A stretch of DNA of 64,000 nt. Source: Microbacterium sp. Yaish 1. GTDB lineage: Bacteria > Actinomycetota > Actinomycetes > Actinomycetales > Microbacteriaceae. Numbering within the stretch: the first letter of the stretch is position 1; each line of letters begins with the position of its first letter. A model generated the notes under the pieces. It did no database searches and had not been told where the DNA came from. It was given only the letters and a program-made list of their open reading frames with translations. The position numbers were made by a program, and so were the translations under genes. Positions 7,493-15,864 of this stretch are shown piece after piece. The DNA lies in NCBI RefSeq assembly GCF_002245215.1, contig NZ_NPMR01000001.1:1609593-1673592 (forward strand), in the 5' to 3' direction.

Positions 7493-10400
7493 ATGGTTCG
7501 CACCACCCTGCGAACAGTCGCGGCCCTATCCCTGGCCGCACTGTTCACGAGCTCTGCCGCAACGGCATCCTTTGCTGCAACGGGAGAGGGGGTGAACATC
7601 CCGGTTCCGATCGAGAGCGAGAGCGGGCGCTACATCGTCCTGCTCGATGAGGCTCCTGTCGCGACCTATGAGGGCGGCGAGGCCGGCCTCGCGCCGACCA
7701 AGCCCGACGAGGGCGAGCGTCTCGACGCTCAGTCGCGCGCCGTCACCGACTACTCCGGCTTCCTCGAGCAGCGTCAAGAAGAGGTCGCGAGCGAGGTCGG
7801 CGCGACGCCCGACGCGACCTACCAGACCACCCTCAACGGGTTCGCGGCTCAGCTGAGCGCCGACCAGGCGGGCAAGCTCGCCGCCAAGAAGGGCGTGCTC
7901 GGCGTCTTCCCCGACGAGATCCGTCACGTCGACGCCGTGCCGTCGACCGAGTTCCTCGGGCTCGAGGGCGCCGGCGGCGTCTGGGAGAAGGTCGGCGGGA
8001 TCGACGCGGCGGGCGAGGGTGTCGTCGTGGGCGTCGTCGACACGGGCATCGCGCCCGAGAATCCGGCGTTCGCGGGCGACGCGCTCGGAACCTCGCCGGG
8101 CGAGCAGCCCTACCGCGACGGCGACGAGGTCGTGTTCACGAAGGCCGACGGCGGCGAGTTCCGCAGCACGGTCGTCGACCAGGGCGCCGGAACGAAGGAT
8201 GCCTGGGACCCGTCGCTCCTGAACACCAAGCTCATCGCCGCGCACTACTTCGGCGACGGCGCCGCCGCCAACGGGTTCTCGTTCGCCGACGACCACCTGT
8301 CGCCGCGGGACGGCGACGGACACGGATCGCACACCGCGAGCACCGCCGCGGGCAACAACGGCGTCGAGGCCACCGTCGAGGGAATCGACTTCGGCTCGAT
8401 CTCCGGCGTCGCACCGGCTGCCAAGGTCGCGTCGTACAAGGCCTGCTACGTCGGGCCCGACCCGCTCGTGACGACCGACGACATCTGCGCCCTGAGCGAT
8501 CTGCTGGCCGCGATCGACCAGGCCGTCGCCGACGGCGTCGACGTCATCAACTACTCGATCGGCGGCGGCTCGGCCACGACCGTGCTCGCGCCGGAAGACA
8601 TCTCGTTCTTCAACGCGGCTGCGGCCGGTGTCTTCGTCGCGACGAGCGCCGGCAACTCCGGACCCGACCCGGTCACGGCCGACCACGCGTCGCCGTGGTA
8701 CGCCACGGTCGCGGCATCCACGATCCCGACGTGGGAGGGCACCGTCCGGCTCGGCGAGGAGGGTGACACGTCCGCCGCGCAGTTCGCGGGAGCATCCGTC
8801 TCGGTCGGCTTCGGCGACACGATCTCGGGCCCGTCCGTGTTCGCCGGCGATGCCGGCCTGGCCGGCGCCACGACACCCGAGCTCTGTCTGCTCGGCTCGC
8901 TCGACCCGGCGAAGGTCACCGGCAAGATCGTCGTCTGCGACCGCGGTTCCAACGCCCGCATCGAGAAGTCGCAGGCGGTCGAAGAGGCCGGCGGCATCGG
9001 CATGATCCTGACCAACGTCACCCCCGCCTCGCTCGACAACGACTTCCACTCGGTTCCCACCGTGCACGTCGCCGACACCGCCCGCCCGGCCGTGCTCGAG
9101 TACGTCCAGGGCGGCACCGACCGCGTCGTCACCCTGATCGGCGAGAACGTCACCGGCACCGAGACCCCGGTTCCTCAGGTGGCGGGCTTCTCGAGCCGCG
9201 GACCGATGCTCGCCGACGGCAGTGACGTCATCAAGCCCGACATCACCGCTCCCGGCGTCGCGATCCTCGCGGCCACCGAGAACGGCATCGGCGAGGACCC
9301 GACCTTCGGCATCCTCTCGGGCACCTCGATGTCGTCGCCGCACGTCGCCGGACTCGCCGCGCTCTACTTCGGCGAGCACCCTCAGGCGACGCCCGCCGAG
9401 GTGAAGTCGGCGATGATGACCACCGCGTACGACACCGTGGATGCCGCAGGCGGCACCGTCACCGACCCGTTCACGCAGGGGGCCGGTCAGACAGACCCGA
9501 CGAAGTACTTCGAGCCGGGACTGCTCTACCTGAACGGTCCGGCCGACTGGGCTGCCTACCTGCAGGGCCTGGGGCTGCGCGACTTCGGTGTCGACCCGAT
9601 CGACCCGAGCGACCTCAACCTGCCGTCCATCGGCGTCGGTGCGCTCGGCGCGCCGCAGACGGTGACCCGTACGATCACGGCGACCGAGGCCGGGACGTAC
9701 GAGGCGCAGGCATCCGTTCCCGGCGTCGACGTGCAGGTCTCGCCGTCGTCGGTGACCCTCGGGGCCGGCGAGTCGGCCACGGTCGAGATCACGCTGTCGC
9801 GCGTCGACGCTCCGATGGGCGAGTGGGCCACCGGCTTCCTCACCTGGACGGGCGGGGCGAACGACGTGCGCTCGCCGATCGCGGTGTTCCCGGTGCCGGT
9901 CGATGCTCCCGAGTCCGTGTCGGGCACCGGCACGACCGGCTCGGTCGACGTCACGGTCGCGCCGTCGCTGACGGGTGAGATCGACCTCGGCCTGTCGGGT
10001 CTCGTGCCGCAGGAGCTGCGCGTGAACCCGGACTTCCCCGAGGTGCCCGGCCACTCCGGTGACCAGGACTCGTTCTACGACGAGGGTGAGGCCGGCTTCA
10101 ACACCTATGAGATCGTCGACGTCCCGGAGGGCACCGAGTTCGCGCGGTTCGCCGTCGAGACCGAGGCGACGGAGACGACCGACCTCGATATGACCGTGTA
10201 CCGCGTGGTCAGCCCCGACGACCTGCGCTACTACGAGCAGTGGTCGTCGGCGACGGCATCCGCCAACGAGGCCGTCTCGCTCACGACTCCCACCGCGGGC
10301 ACGTACCTGGTCAAGGTCAACCGGTACTCGTTCAGCGAGCCCTTCACCTACGACCTCACCACTGCGGTCGTGGCGGCGGGAGCGACGGGCGGCGAGTTCA

Positions 10401-11104
10401 CCGCGTCCCCCGACCCGCTGCCGACGGTGCAGGGCGAGAAGGCGACCTACACCCTGTCGTGGGCGGGCCTCGAGCCCGAGACGTCGTACCTCGGCGTCGT
10501 TCGCTACGGCGAGTCTTCGATCCGGACGATCGTCGAGGTCGAGTCGGGCCAGGGGGCGCCGGTCGCGGTCGTCGCTCCCGAGGTGTCGGGTTCGGCGAAG
10601 GTCGGAGGCACCTTGAAGGCGACCGCCGGTGAGTGGGACCCCGCAGAGGTCAGCGTCGCCTACCAGTGGCTTCGCGGTGGTGAGCCCATCGAGGGTGCCA
10701 CCTCGGCGTCGTACAAGGTGACGCGCGCCGATGTCGGCACGGCGCTGTCGGTGCGGGTCACCGCGACGGCGGAGGGCAACCCCCAGACCGGAACCGCGGT
10801 CTCGAACGAGGTGTTCGTCAAGTTCGCCTCGGCGACCACCGTGTCGCTCAACCGTTACGTCGGAACGGCCTCGCAGCCCTACGTCGTCTCGGTGAAGGTC
10901 ACGCCGACCGGGGGCGCCCCCGCGACGGGAACCGTCGACATCTGGGTGAACTCGACCCGGTACAGCGCGGATGTCGTCGACGGCACGGCGCGGGTCGAAC
11001 TGCCCCGGCAGTCGCGCGGGCTGAAGGTCGTCGTCGCCACCTACAACGGCAGCGACACGATCGAGGGATCGCTGGGGCTCAGCGGTTTCGTCGTCCTGTG
11101 GTGA
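7493..11104 (+). CDS. Secreted S8 family serine peptidase (subtilase) with PA and Ig-like domains
   Basis: A 1203-residue exported protease. A signal peptide (about 1-29, cut after ATASFAA) is followed by an inhibitor I9 propeptide (about 47-145) and the subtilase domain. The triad is visible as Asp in VVDTGIAPENP, His in GDGHGSHTAS and Ser in GTSMSSPHVAG, with the oxyanion Asn region ATSAGNSGP. A PA domain is inserted before the Ser block (around 440-560). After the catalytic region come fibronectin-like and pre-peptidase-like modules and a C-terminal Ig-like repeat (around 1020-1100). No sortase signal or membrane anchor is seen, so it should be released. Its ATG follows ACTGGAGCGCAC. A hairpin terminator lies at 11137-11166. 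Confidence 0.94.
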   Translation: MVRTTLRTVAALSLAALFTSSAATASFAATGEGVNIPVPIESESGRYIVLLDEAPVATYEGGEAGLAPTKPDEGERLDAQSRAVTDYSGFLEQRQEEVASEVGATPDATYQTTLNGFAAQLSADQAGKLAAKKGVLGVFPDEIRHVDAVPSTEFLGLEGAGGVWEKVGGIDAAGEGVVVGVVDTGIAPENPAFAGDALGTSPGEQPYRDGDEVVFTKADGGEFRSTVVDQGAGTKDAWDPSLLNTKLIAAHYFGDGAAANGFSFADDHLSPRDGDGHGSHTASTAAGNNGVEATVEGIDFGSISGVAPAAKVASYKACYVGPDPLVTTDDICALSDLLAAIDQAVADGVDVINYSIGGGSATTVLAPEDISFFNAAAAGVFVATSAGNSGPDPVTADHASPWYATVAASTIPTWEGTVRLGEEGDTSAAQFAGASVSVGFGDTISGPSVFAGDAGLAGATTPELCLLGSLDPAKVTGKIVVCDRGSNARIEKSQAVEEAGGIGMILTNVTPASLDNDFHSVPTVHVADTARPAVLEYVQGGTDRVVTLIGENVTGTETPVPQVAGFSSRGPMLADGSDVIKPDITAPGVAILAATENGIGEDPTFGILSGTSMSSPHVAGLAALYFGEHPQATPAEVKSAMMTTAYDTVDAAGGTVTDPFTQGAGQTDPTKYFEPGLLYLNGPADWAAYLQGLGLRDFGVDPIDPSDLNLPSIGVGALGAPQTVTRTITATEAGTYEAQASVPGVDVQVSPSSVTLGAGESATVEITLSRVDAPMGEWATGFLTWTGGANDVRSPIAVFPVPVDAPESVSGTGTTGSVDVTVAPSLTGEIDLGLSGLVPQELRVNPDFPEVPGHSGDQDSFYDEGEAGFNTYEIVDVPEGTEFARFAVETEATETTDLDMTVYRVVSPDDLRYYEQWSSATASANEAVSLTTPTAGTYLVKVNRYSFSEPFTYDLTTAVVAAGATGGEFTASPDPLPTVQGEKATYTLSWAGLEPETSYLGVVRYGESSIRTIVEVESGQGAPVAVVAPEVSGSAKVGGTLKATAGEWDPAEVSVAYQWLRGGEPIEGATSASYKVTRADVGTALSVRVTATAEGNPQTGTAVSNEVFVKFASATTVSLNRYVGTASQPYVVSVKVTPTGGAPATGTVDIWVNSTRYSADVVDGTARVELPRQSRGLKVVVATYNGSDTIEGSLGLSGFVVLW

Positions 11105-11136
11105 TGACCGGCTGACGCACTGCGGTGCGGTCGCGC

Positions 11137-11166
11137 GGGGCGCTCGGACTTCGGTCCGGGCGCCCC
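11137..11166. terminator. GC-rich hairpin, likely bidirectional terminator
   Basis: Stem GGGGCGC-T-CGGAC pairs with GTCCG-G-GCGCCCC around a TTCG tetraloop. It sits between the convergent subtilase and azoreductase genes. There is no T tract, as usual for high-GC actinobacteria. Confidence 0.75.
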
Positions 11167-11194
11167 GTCGTCACGGGCGACCCGACGTCGTGTT

Positions 11195-11842
11195 TCAGGC
11201 GGTGAGGGATGCGGCGAGCGTGCGGCCGGCGCTGACGGCATCCCGCTCGGCGTTCGCGCGCAGCTCGGCGGCCGCTTCGGTGAAGGCGTCGAGCGCGGGG
11301 TTCACGCCGACGAGCGTGAAGGGACGGTGGACGACCGTGAGGTCGAGCCCCCAGACGTCTTCGAAGACGCGCCGAAGCCACCCGGTCGAGTGGTCCCAGC
11401 CCTCCTTGGGGCTGCCGGCCTCGTAGTTGCCGCCCAGCACCGTGACGAGCGTCGCCGGCTTGCCGCGCAGAGCGGTTCCCTGCGGGTCGATGCGCGGGTC
11501 GGTGTAGGCCAGGTCGAACCACGTCTTCACGTGCTGCGAGACGCCGTAGTTGTACAGCGGCACGGTGAAGAGCAGGGCGTCGGCGCCGATCAGCTCGTCG
11601 GCCAGCTGCTCGCGCAGCGCGATCGCGTTGCGCTGGCCATCGGTCTGCTGATCGGCGGGCGTGAAGCCCGCGGTCACGGCGTCGCGCCAAGCAGTCGCGG
11701 GGATCGGGTCGGCGGCGATGTCGCGGCGAACGACGGAGCTGGTGGGGTGGGCGGCGAGCCATTCGGCCTCGACGAGGTCGCCCAGCTCACGGCTGGCCGA
11801 GGTGGCGGGGAGGATGCTGGCATCCAGGCGGAACAGGGTCAT
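11195..11842 (-). CDS. FMN-dependent NADH-azoreductase / quinone reductase (AzoR-like)
   Basis: A 215-residue flavodoxin-fold NAD(P)H oxidoreductase of the AzoR/acyl-carrier phosphodiesterase group. It opens with the FMN phosphate loop SILPATSASRELG, has PLYNYGVSQHVKTWFDL, and a glycine-rich VLGGNYEAG block at the flavin site. Such enzymes reduce quinones and azo compounds by two electrons and protect against electrophiles. It is divergent from an HxlR regulator with 72 bp between the starts, the same arrangement as YodB/AzoR1 in Bacillus, so control by that neighbour is likely. Confidence 0.9.
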   Translation of the reverse strand: MTLFRLDASILPATSASRELGDLVEAEWLAAHPTSSVVRRDIAADPIPATAWRDAVTAGFTPADQQTDGQRNAIALREQLADELIGADALLFTVPLYNYGVSQHVKTWFDLAYTDPRIDPQGTALRGKPATLVTVLGGNYEAGSPKEGWDHSTGWLRRVFEDVWGLDLTVVHRPFTLVGVNPALDAFTEAAAELRANAERDAVSAGRTLAASLTA

Positions 11843-11914
11843 CCGCTTCTCCGATCAGAGTGGCTATGAAAAACAAAGCGGCTTCGGGAACGGTAGCACA
11901 CGTACGATGGAGGC

Positions 11915-12244
11915 ATGACCGAGCCCCATGACGCGCGACAGTGCGACGCCGCGGTGTCGCACGCGTTCTCAGTGCTCGGCAAGCGGTGGAACGGCATGAT
12001 CGTCGACGTGCTCGGACAGGGCGAGCTCTCGTTCGTCGGCCTGCGTCGCGCCGTCGCCGGCATCAGCGACGCGGTGCTCTCCGACCGGCTCACCGAGCTC
12101 ACCGATGTCGGACTGGTCGTCCGGCGGGTCGAGCCGGGACCGCCCGTCGCGGTCACCTACGCGCTGACCGAGGCCGGCTCGCGCCTGGTGCCGATCCTCA
12201 GCCAGCTCGGCGAATGGGCCGACGGCAACCTCACGCGGCGCTGA
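11915..12244 (+). CDS. HxlR-family transcriptional regulator with N-terminal cysteine
   Basis: A 109-residue winged-helix regulator of the HxlR/YodB/QorR family. The conserved R-Q-C at Cys10 precedes the first helix, where YodB, HypR and QorR keep their redox-sensing cysteine. The body (VLGKRWNGMIVDVL, LRRAVAGISDAVLSDRLTEL) is typical. It probably represses the divergent azoreductase and itself until the cysteine is modified by quinones or disulfide stress; this is family-based inference. The shared 72-bp spacer 11843-11914 must hold both promoters. Confidence 0.92.
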   Translation: MTEPHDARQCDAAVSHAFSVLGKRWNGMIVDVLGQGELSFVGLRRAVAGISDAVLSDRLTELTDVGLVVRRVEPGPPVAVTYALTEAGSRLVPILSQLGEWADGNLTRR

Positions 12245-12251
12245 GGCCGTT

Positions 12252-12692
12252 TCAGGAAGTCTTGGTCGCGGCCTCCTGCGCCGGAGTCCAGGCGTAGAAC
12301 GTCCCGTCGCTCTCCGCCACCGCCCACTCGGCGCAGACGGAGACGCGATCGATGGCGTAGACATCGGGAGCCGAGGCGATCTCCATGGTCGGAGCGGAGG
12401 TCCGCTCGACGTCCTCGCACCCTACGAGGCCCGTGTCGCTCGAGAAAACGATCGACTCGGCCTCGGCGCGGGTCGACACGACCCGTGTGATCTCGCGAGC
12501 GTCGGGCGGCAGCCACGCCGGTGCTTCGCCGCGCGCCTGCGCGAGTTCCTGGGCCGTCGCGTAGGAGCTCTCCGCTCGACCGTAGGCGACCGAATCGATG
12601 GCGGCGCAGCCCGACAGGGTCAGCAGGATGGCTGCCATGCCGAGGGCGGCGGCGCCGGGCGGGAGGTCACGGGGAAGGCGGGGCTTCGTCAT
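12252..12692 (-). CDS. Putative lipoprotein, function unknown
   Basis: A 146-residue protein with a type II signal peptide; the lipobox is L-T-L-S-G-C, cysteine near residue 29. The mature part has two further cysteines (in VGCED and VCAEW) likely to form a disulfide, and no recognised domain. It would sit on the outer face of the membrane. It converges on the HxlR gene with an 8-bp gap. Product unknown. Confidence 0.75.
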   Translation of the reverse strand: MTKPRLPRDLPPGAAALGMAAILLTLSGCAAIDSVAYGRAESSYATAQELAQARGEAPAWLPPDAREITRVVSTRAEAESIVFSSDTGLVGCEDVERTSAPTMEIASAPDVYAIDRVSVCAEWAVAESDGTFYAWTPAQEAATKTS

Positions 12693-12798
12693 GACATCGA
12701 CGCTACGAACCGCCGTCGTCCGCGTCGTCGCTCGCCTGGATGAGCGGCATCAGCCTCGCGGATGACGTCACGCCCGTCGCCGGCGACGTGAACAAACG

Positions 12799-12847
12799 CC
12801 AACCGTTCAGTTGGATTCTGATAGCGTTATTCCAACCGAACGTTTGG
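12799..12847. promoter_or_regulatory. Pair of TetR-like inverted repeats around a promoter
   Basis: Two related 16-bp inverted repeats, CCAACCGTTCAGTTGG (12799-12814) and CCAACCGAACGTTTGG (12832-12847), are spaced 33 bp apart centre to centre, three helical turns. They bracket the promoter region of the small membrane protein whose ATG is at 12856, and the second overlaps its ribosome binding site. The layout is that of a TetR-family operator pair, but no TetR gene is adjacent. Confidence 0.6.
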
Positions 12848-12855
12848 AGATCCTC

Positions 12856-13203
12856 ATGCGACCGCTTCCGCGACCTCTGCAAGCACTCGTGACGTGGGCC
12901 GTGATCCTGCCGCTCTCGCTCGGAGTGTCGGCTCTCATCGCTCCGATGACCGCTGGCTGGCCCGATGTCGCGAGGACAGCTTTGGTGATCACAGTCGTCG
13001 TGCCGCTCGCTGTGTTCTGGGCAGTGCCTCTGCTCGCTCGCGCCGTGCAGCGGATGCGGGGCACTCCGGCTGCGGTGATCGCGGCGTCGTGTCCCGCCCC
13101 GGGCCTTGCGCGCAAGTCGTCGACCACGTCGGCCTGCGCGACGGATCCGGGCGAGGCCTCCGGTCGCGGCGGCGGTCACTTCCAATCGCCTTCCCAGGTG
13201 TAG
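12856..13203 (+). CDS. Small two-helix membrane protein (DUF2798-like)
   Basis: A 115-residue protein whose first 65 residues carry two membrane segments (LVTWAVILPLSLGVSALI and ALVITVVVPLAVFWAVPLL) separated by a short loop, followed by RAVQRMRG; this is the layout of DUF2798 proteins of about 70-75 residues. The last 50 residues are low-complexity and overlap the convergent NTF2-like gene by 28 bp, so the tail may result from a lost stop or frameshift. GGAG lies 6 bp before ATG 12856. Function unknown; control by the inverted-repeat pair upstream is likely. Confidence 0.6.
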   Translation: MRPLPRPLQALVTWAVILPLSLGVSALIAPMTAGWPDVARTALVITVVVPLAVFWAVPLLARAVQRMRGTPAAVIAASCPAPGLARKSSTTSACATDPGEASGRGGGHFQSPSQV

Positions 13204-13544
13204 AGATCGTCGGTGACGGCGTACTCGCGAAGCTCGGCGATCCTGCCGTCGCGCTGGGTCGCGATCGTCGCTCCCAGAAGCGTCCGGTCCTCACCGTTCT
13301 GGTGGTACTCGAACCGCCACTCGGCGACGAGGCGATCTCCGGCCTGGAACTCGTTCGTGATCGTCCAGTCGAGCACGCGTGACCCCTGCTCGTTCCACTT
13401 CTCGCACCACTGCCGCACGCGTTCCCGGCCGTAGTACACCGGCCCGAAGCTCTCGGTGATCACGACATCCTCGGTGACGGTCTCGACGATCCGCTCGGTG
13501 TCGTTGGTCTTCCAGGCTGCGATGTAGTCGGTGAGAGCGCTCAT
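13176..13544 (-). CDS. NTF2-like / SnoaL-like domain protein
   Basis: A 122-residue single-domain protein of the nuclear transport factor 2 fold. The N-terminal helix ALTDYIAAWKTNDTERIVE and the pattern of ...VYYGRERVRQWCEKW... followed by four strands with F-E-Y-H-Q-N-G and terminal W-E-G-D-W are typical of SnoaL-like proteins. These include small isomerases and ligand-binding proteins of unknown role. ATG 13544 gives the family's normal length. No catalytic assignment is possible. Confidence 0.82.
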   Translation of the reverse strand: MSALTDYIAAWKTNDTERIVETVTEDVVITESFGPVYYGRERVRQWCEKWNEQGSRVLDWTITNEFQAGDRLVAEWRFEYHQNGEDRTLLGATIATQRDGRIAELREYAVTDDLYTWEGDWK

Positions 13545-13835
13545 CCGACCATTCAACAACCGTGCTTCGCCCGCGCGGACCCGGCGCAGTTTGCGCCGAC
13601 AGCGAAGGTGACTCCTCCGTGTCGGTCGGCGCCTGTTGACTGGCGGGCATGAGACGGGTCCCCGCTCACGGACGAGCTTTCGCGCGGCCCCGACCGGGCT
13701 CGGCGCTCGGGGCTGACGACGGACGAGGAGCAGGAGGGCCTGGCCGCCGTCCGCTAGATCGTTCACGTCTCCTGGCGCGCGGCCGAAGCTGTCGGCGTCG
13801 ACACGCCGCGGGCAGGGCGCCGCTACGGTGTGGGG

Positions 13836-13979
13836 GTGAGATCGCCCAGCGCTTCGGATGCCGACGGAGACGAGCAGATTCGGTATGTGCCTCTGCGCTC
13901 AGCCGATGAGTACTGGGCGGCACCTCAGCGGCGCCAGGCCCGTGAGCTGGAAGCGCGCTGCGCAAGACGTGATCGATGA
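13836..13979 (+). CDS. Small hypothetical ORF (47 residues), possibly half of a broken gene
   Basis: A GTG-started 47-codon frame with a charged sequence including DEQIRYVPLRSADEYWAAPQ and a basic end. It overlaps the next small frame by 11 bp in the +1 phase. The two could be a translationally coupled pair of small genes or one gene split by a single-base indel near 13970. No family recognised. The surrounding 13545-14393 region has only fragments. Confidence 0.35.
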   Translation: MRSPSASDADGDEQIRYVPLRSADEYWAAPQRRQARELEARCARRDR

Positions 13980-14148
13980 AGTGCTCGACCTCGTTCGGGC
14001 AGACGGAGTGGGCGGCGAGTCGTTCCCCTGGGAGGAGTATGCGGAAGCCGCACGAGTGCGCGGCATCGAGCTGGAGCCAGCGGAGCTGAAGGGCCTCCCG
14101 TACGCGGTGCTCATCTCAGACGAGGTGACGAAGATCTTCGAGTTCTGA
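13969..14148 (+). CDS. Small hypothetical protein (59 residues)
   Basis: A GTG-started frame with plausible protein character: an amphipathic helix IDEVLDLVRADG, then G-G-E-S-F-P-W-E-E-Y and L-P-Y-A-V-L-I-S-D-E-V ending K-I-F-E-F. Codon use is actinobacterial. It overlaps the preceding 47-residue frame by 11 bp and may be its continuation after a frameshift. No family recognised. Confidence 0.5.
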   Translation: MIDEVLDLVRADGVGGESFPWEEYAEAARVRGIELEPAELKGLPYAVLISDEVTKIFEF

Positions 14149-14267
14149 CTCCGCGCTCAGCTCTAGGCTGGTCGGCCGCGCCCGGCTCGCCCATAACGAC
14201 TTCTCGCTGTCGTGCAACGTTCGACCGAGGTCCGGCCATGTACTCGGTGAGCACCGAGGAGGACTCC

Positions 14268-14384
14268 ATGGACACATCGATTGATGACCTGTTGCGGGCA
14301 AGTGCCCCGTAGCGCGTATCGACGGACGGAATGGTCGCGGTGACCGGCGACGACGCGACAGCCGCGCGGGTCGCGGAAGCATGA
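14268..14384 (+). pseudogene. Short gene remnant with an internal amber stop
   Basis: A strong Shine-Dalgarno AGGAGG (14258-14263) precedes ATG 14268, but the frame meets TAG after 14 codons (MDTSIDDLLRASAP). The same frame continues sensibly for 23 more codons to a TGA at 14384. This looks like the start of a gene cut down by a nonsense change and deletion; a 14-residue peptide gene is the alternative. Confidence 0.4.
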
Positions 14385-14393
14385 GCCCCGGGG

Positions 14394-15398
14394 TCAGAGC
14401 CGCCGGCGGCGGGGCGTCAGCCGCACGTGCGGGAGCGGCGGGGCGGGGATGCGCTCGTCGCCGTGGCCGACGACGTGGCCGAACCGATCGGATGCTGTTT
14501 CCCACTCCTCGCGCGCGACCTCGATCTCGTCGTGGCTGCGGCCGACGAAGTTCCACCACATGACGATCTCGTCGCCGAACGGCTCCCCGCCCAGGAGGAA
14601 CACCGTCGCCTCCTCGTCTCCGGCGGTCAGACGGATGCCGCGGCGTCCGTCGCCGAGGTACAGCAGAGCGCCGGGCGCGACGGCATCCTGCGCCCCAGCA
14701 TCCGCGTCAGCATCCGCCGCATCCGTGCCGTCGACCCGCACCGATCCGAAGACCGGTACGACGGCGTACTCCCACGCGGTCTCGAGGGGCAGGTCGACGA
14801 CCGCCCCGGCGGGCAGTCGCAGTTCGGCGCCGACGATCGGCGTGTGCATCGTCGCGGGCGAGGCGCTTCCGGCGAGCTCGCCGACGACGACGGTCGCCGT
14901 GGCCCCGCCGCCGAGGTCGAGCTCGGGCAGGCCGACGTGACGCTCGAAGTCGGGGGCGCCGTGGCGACGTTCCTCGGGGAGGGCCACCCACAGCTGCAGG
15001 GCGTCGAGCGGGATCGGCTCGTCGCCGACCGAGTACTCGGAGTGGGCGATGCCGGCACCGCTGGTCATGATGTTGAGCGCCCCGCGCTCGATGACGACGT
15101 CGCTGCCGAGCGTGTCGCGGTGGTGCACCTCGCCGGCGAGCGGCCAGGTGACGGTCTGCAGTCCGATGTGCGGATGCGGCTCGACACGCATCCGCGTGCG
15201 CTGCGGGCCGAACCGGTCGAGAAAGCACCAGGCGCCGACAAGCGGCAGATCGCGCTGTGGCAGAAAGCGGTGCACCGACATCGCCCGCACACCGCCGAGC
15301 GGCACCTCGCGCGCCTCGAGCAGCGCCCGCCGGGGCCCGGGGGATCCGGCCCCCGGGTCTTCGTCGACGGGCGCCGTCTCGGCGTCGAAGCGGGTCAC
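14394..15398 (-). CDS. Pirin family protein
   Basis: A 334-residue bicupin of the pirin family. The N-terminal cupin has the metal-site pattern H-P-H-I-G-L-Q-T-V-T and the following H-H-R-D-T-L-G, with G-A-G-I-A-H-S-E-Y later; the C-terminal cupin carries GGEPFGDEIVMWWNFVGRS. Pirins bind one metal and some have quercetin dioxygenase activity or act as regulators. The GTG start at 15398 overlaps the stop of the upstream GNAT gene as GTGA, so the two are co-translated. A His-rich tail is absent. The specific role here is unknown. Confidence 0.92.
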   Translation of the reverse strand: MTRFDAETAPVDEDPGAGSPGPRRALLEAREVPLGGVRAMSVHRFLPQRDLPLVGAWCFLDRFGPQRTRMRVEPHPHIGLQTVTWPLAGEVHHRDTLGSDVVIERGALNIMTSGAGIAHSEYSVGDEPIPLDALQLWVALPEERRHGAPDFERHVGLPELDLGGGATATVVVGELAGSASPATMHTPIVGAELRLPAGAVVDLPLETAWEYAVVPVFGSVRVDGTDAADADADAGAQDAVAPGALLYLGDGRRGIRLTAGDEEATVFLLGGEPFGDEIVMWWNFVGRSHDEIEVAREEWETASDRFGHVVGHGDERIPAPPLPHVRLTPRRRRL

Positions 15399-15736
15399 GC
15401 CGACGGTTCCGCCGGGGCAGCGGCGTCGGCGGCATCCTCGTCGCGCCACGCGATCTTCAGGCCCGACACCTCGTTCTCACGCAGGAACTTCACGATGAAC
15501 GGGCACTCGGGAACGACGGTCTCGCCACGGCGTGCGACGTCGGCGAGGGCATCGGCGGCCAGCGCCTTGCCGAGGCCGCGCCCACCGAAGGCCTTGTCGA
15601 CCTCGGTGTGATCGAACACCAGGCGCCCCTCGTCGTCGCGCCGGAAGGCGGCGAAACCCGCGGTCACGTCGCCGACGTGGAGGTCGTAGCGGTCCTGCTC
15701 GTCGTTGCGGATCACGGTGGGGGTCTCGTCGGTCAT
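15395..15736 (-). CDS. Short GNAT-type N-acetyltransferase (YjdJ/GTL3B-like)
   Basis: A 113-residue protein with the abbreviated GNAT fold: H-T-E-V then F-G-G-R-G-L-G-K-A-L forms the acetyl-CoA pyrophosphate loop, and C-P-F-I-V-K-F-L the last strand. Full GNAT enzymes are longer; this short class is widespread and its substrate unknown. The mRNA leader forms a hairpin that presents the ribosome binding site in its loop (15737-15757). Pirin follows with a 4-bp overlap. Confidence 0.85.
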   Translation of the reverse strand: MTDETPTVIRNDEQDRYDLHVGDVTAGFAAFRRDDEGRLVFDHTEVDKAFGGRGLGKALAADALADVARRGETVVPECPFIVKFLRENEVSGLKIAWRDEDAADAAAPAEPSA

Positions 15737-15757
15737 GGTGATCTCCTCTCGATCACC
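15737..15757 (-). promoter_or_regulatory. Hairpin with the Shine-Dalgarno in its loop
   Basis: Directly before ATG 15736 the mRNA reads GGTGATC, then GAGAGGA, then GATCACC: a perfect 7-bp stem with a 7-nt loop holding most of the AGGAG. It may control translation of the GNAT-pirin pair, or serve as a DNA operator, since the arms are a clean inverted repeat. Confidence 0.5.
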
Positions 15758-15864
15758 TCCACGGTAAGGCCGGTCGAGACCATTACGACCGAATACCGGG
15801 ATTGCCTCGGAGCGTCCGCCTAAGCTGGGAAAACGCAATGAAGCGCCTTCCCCCAGGAGAACCG

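Noticed and set aside
13649..13909. Forward frame of 86 codons in the decayed region
   Set aside because: Arg/Gly/Pro-rich composition of a shadow frame, no ribosome site, no recognisable motif.
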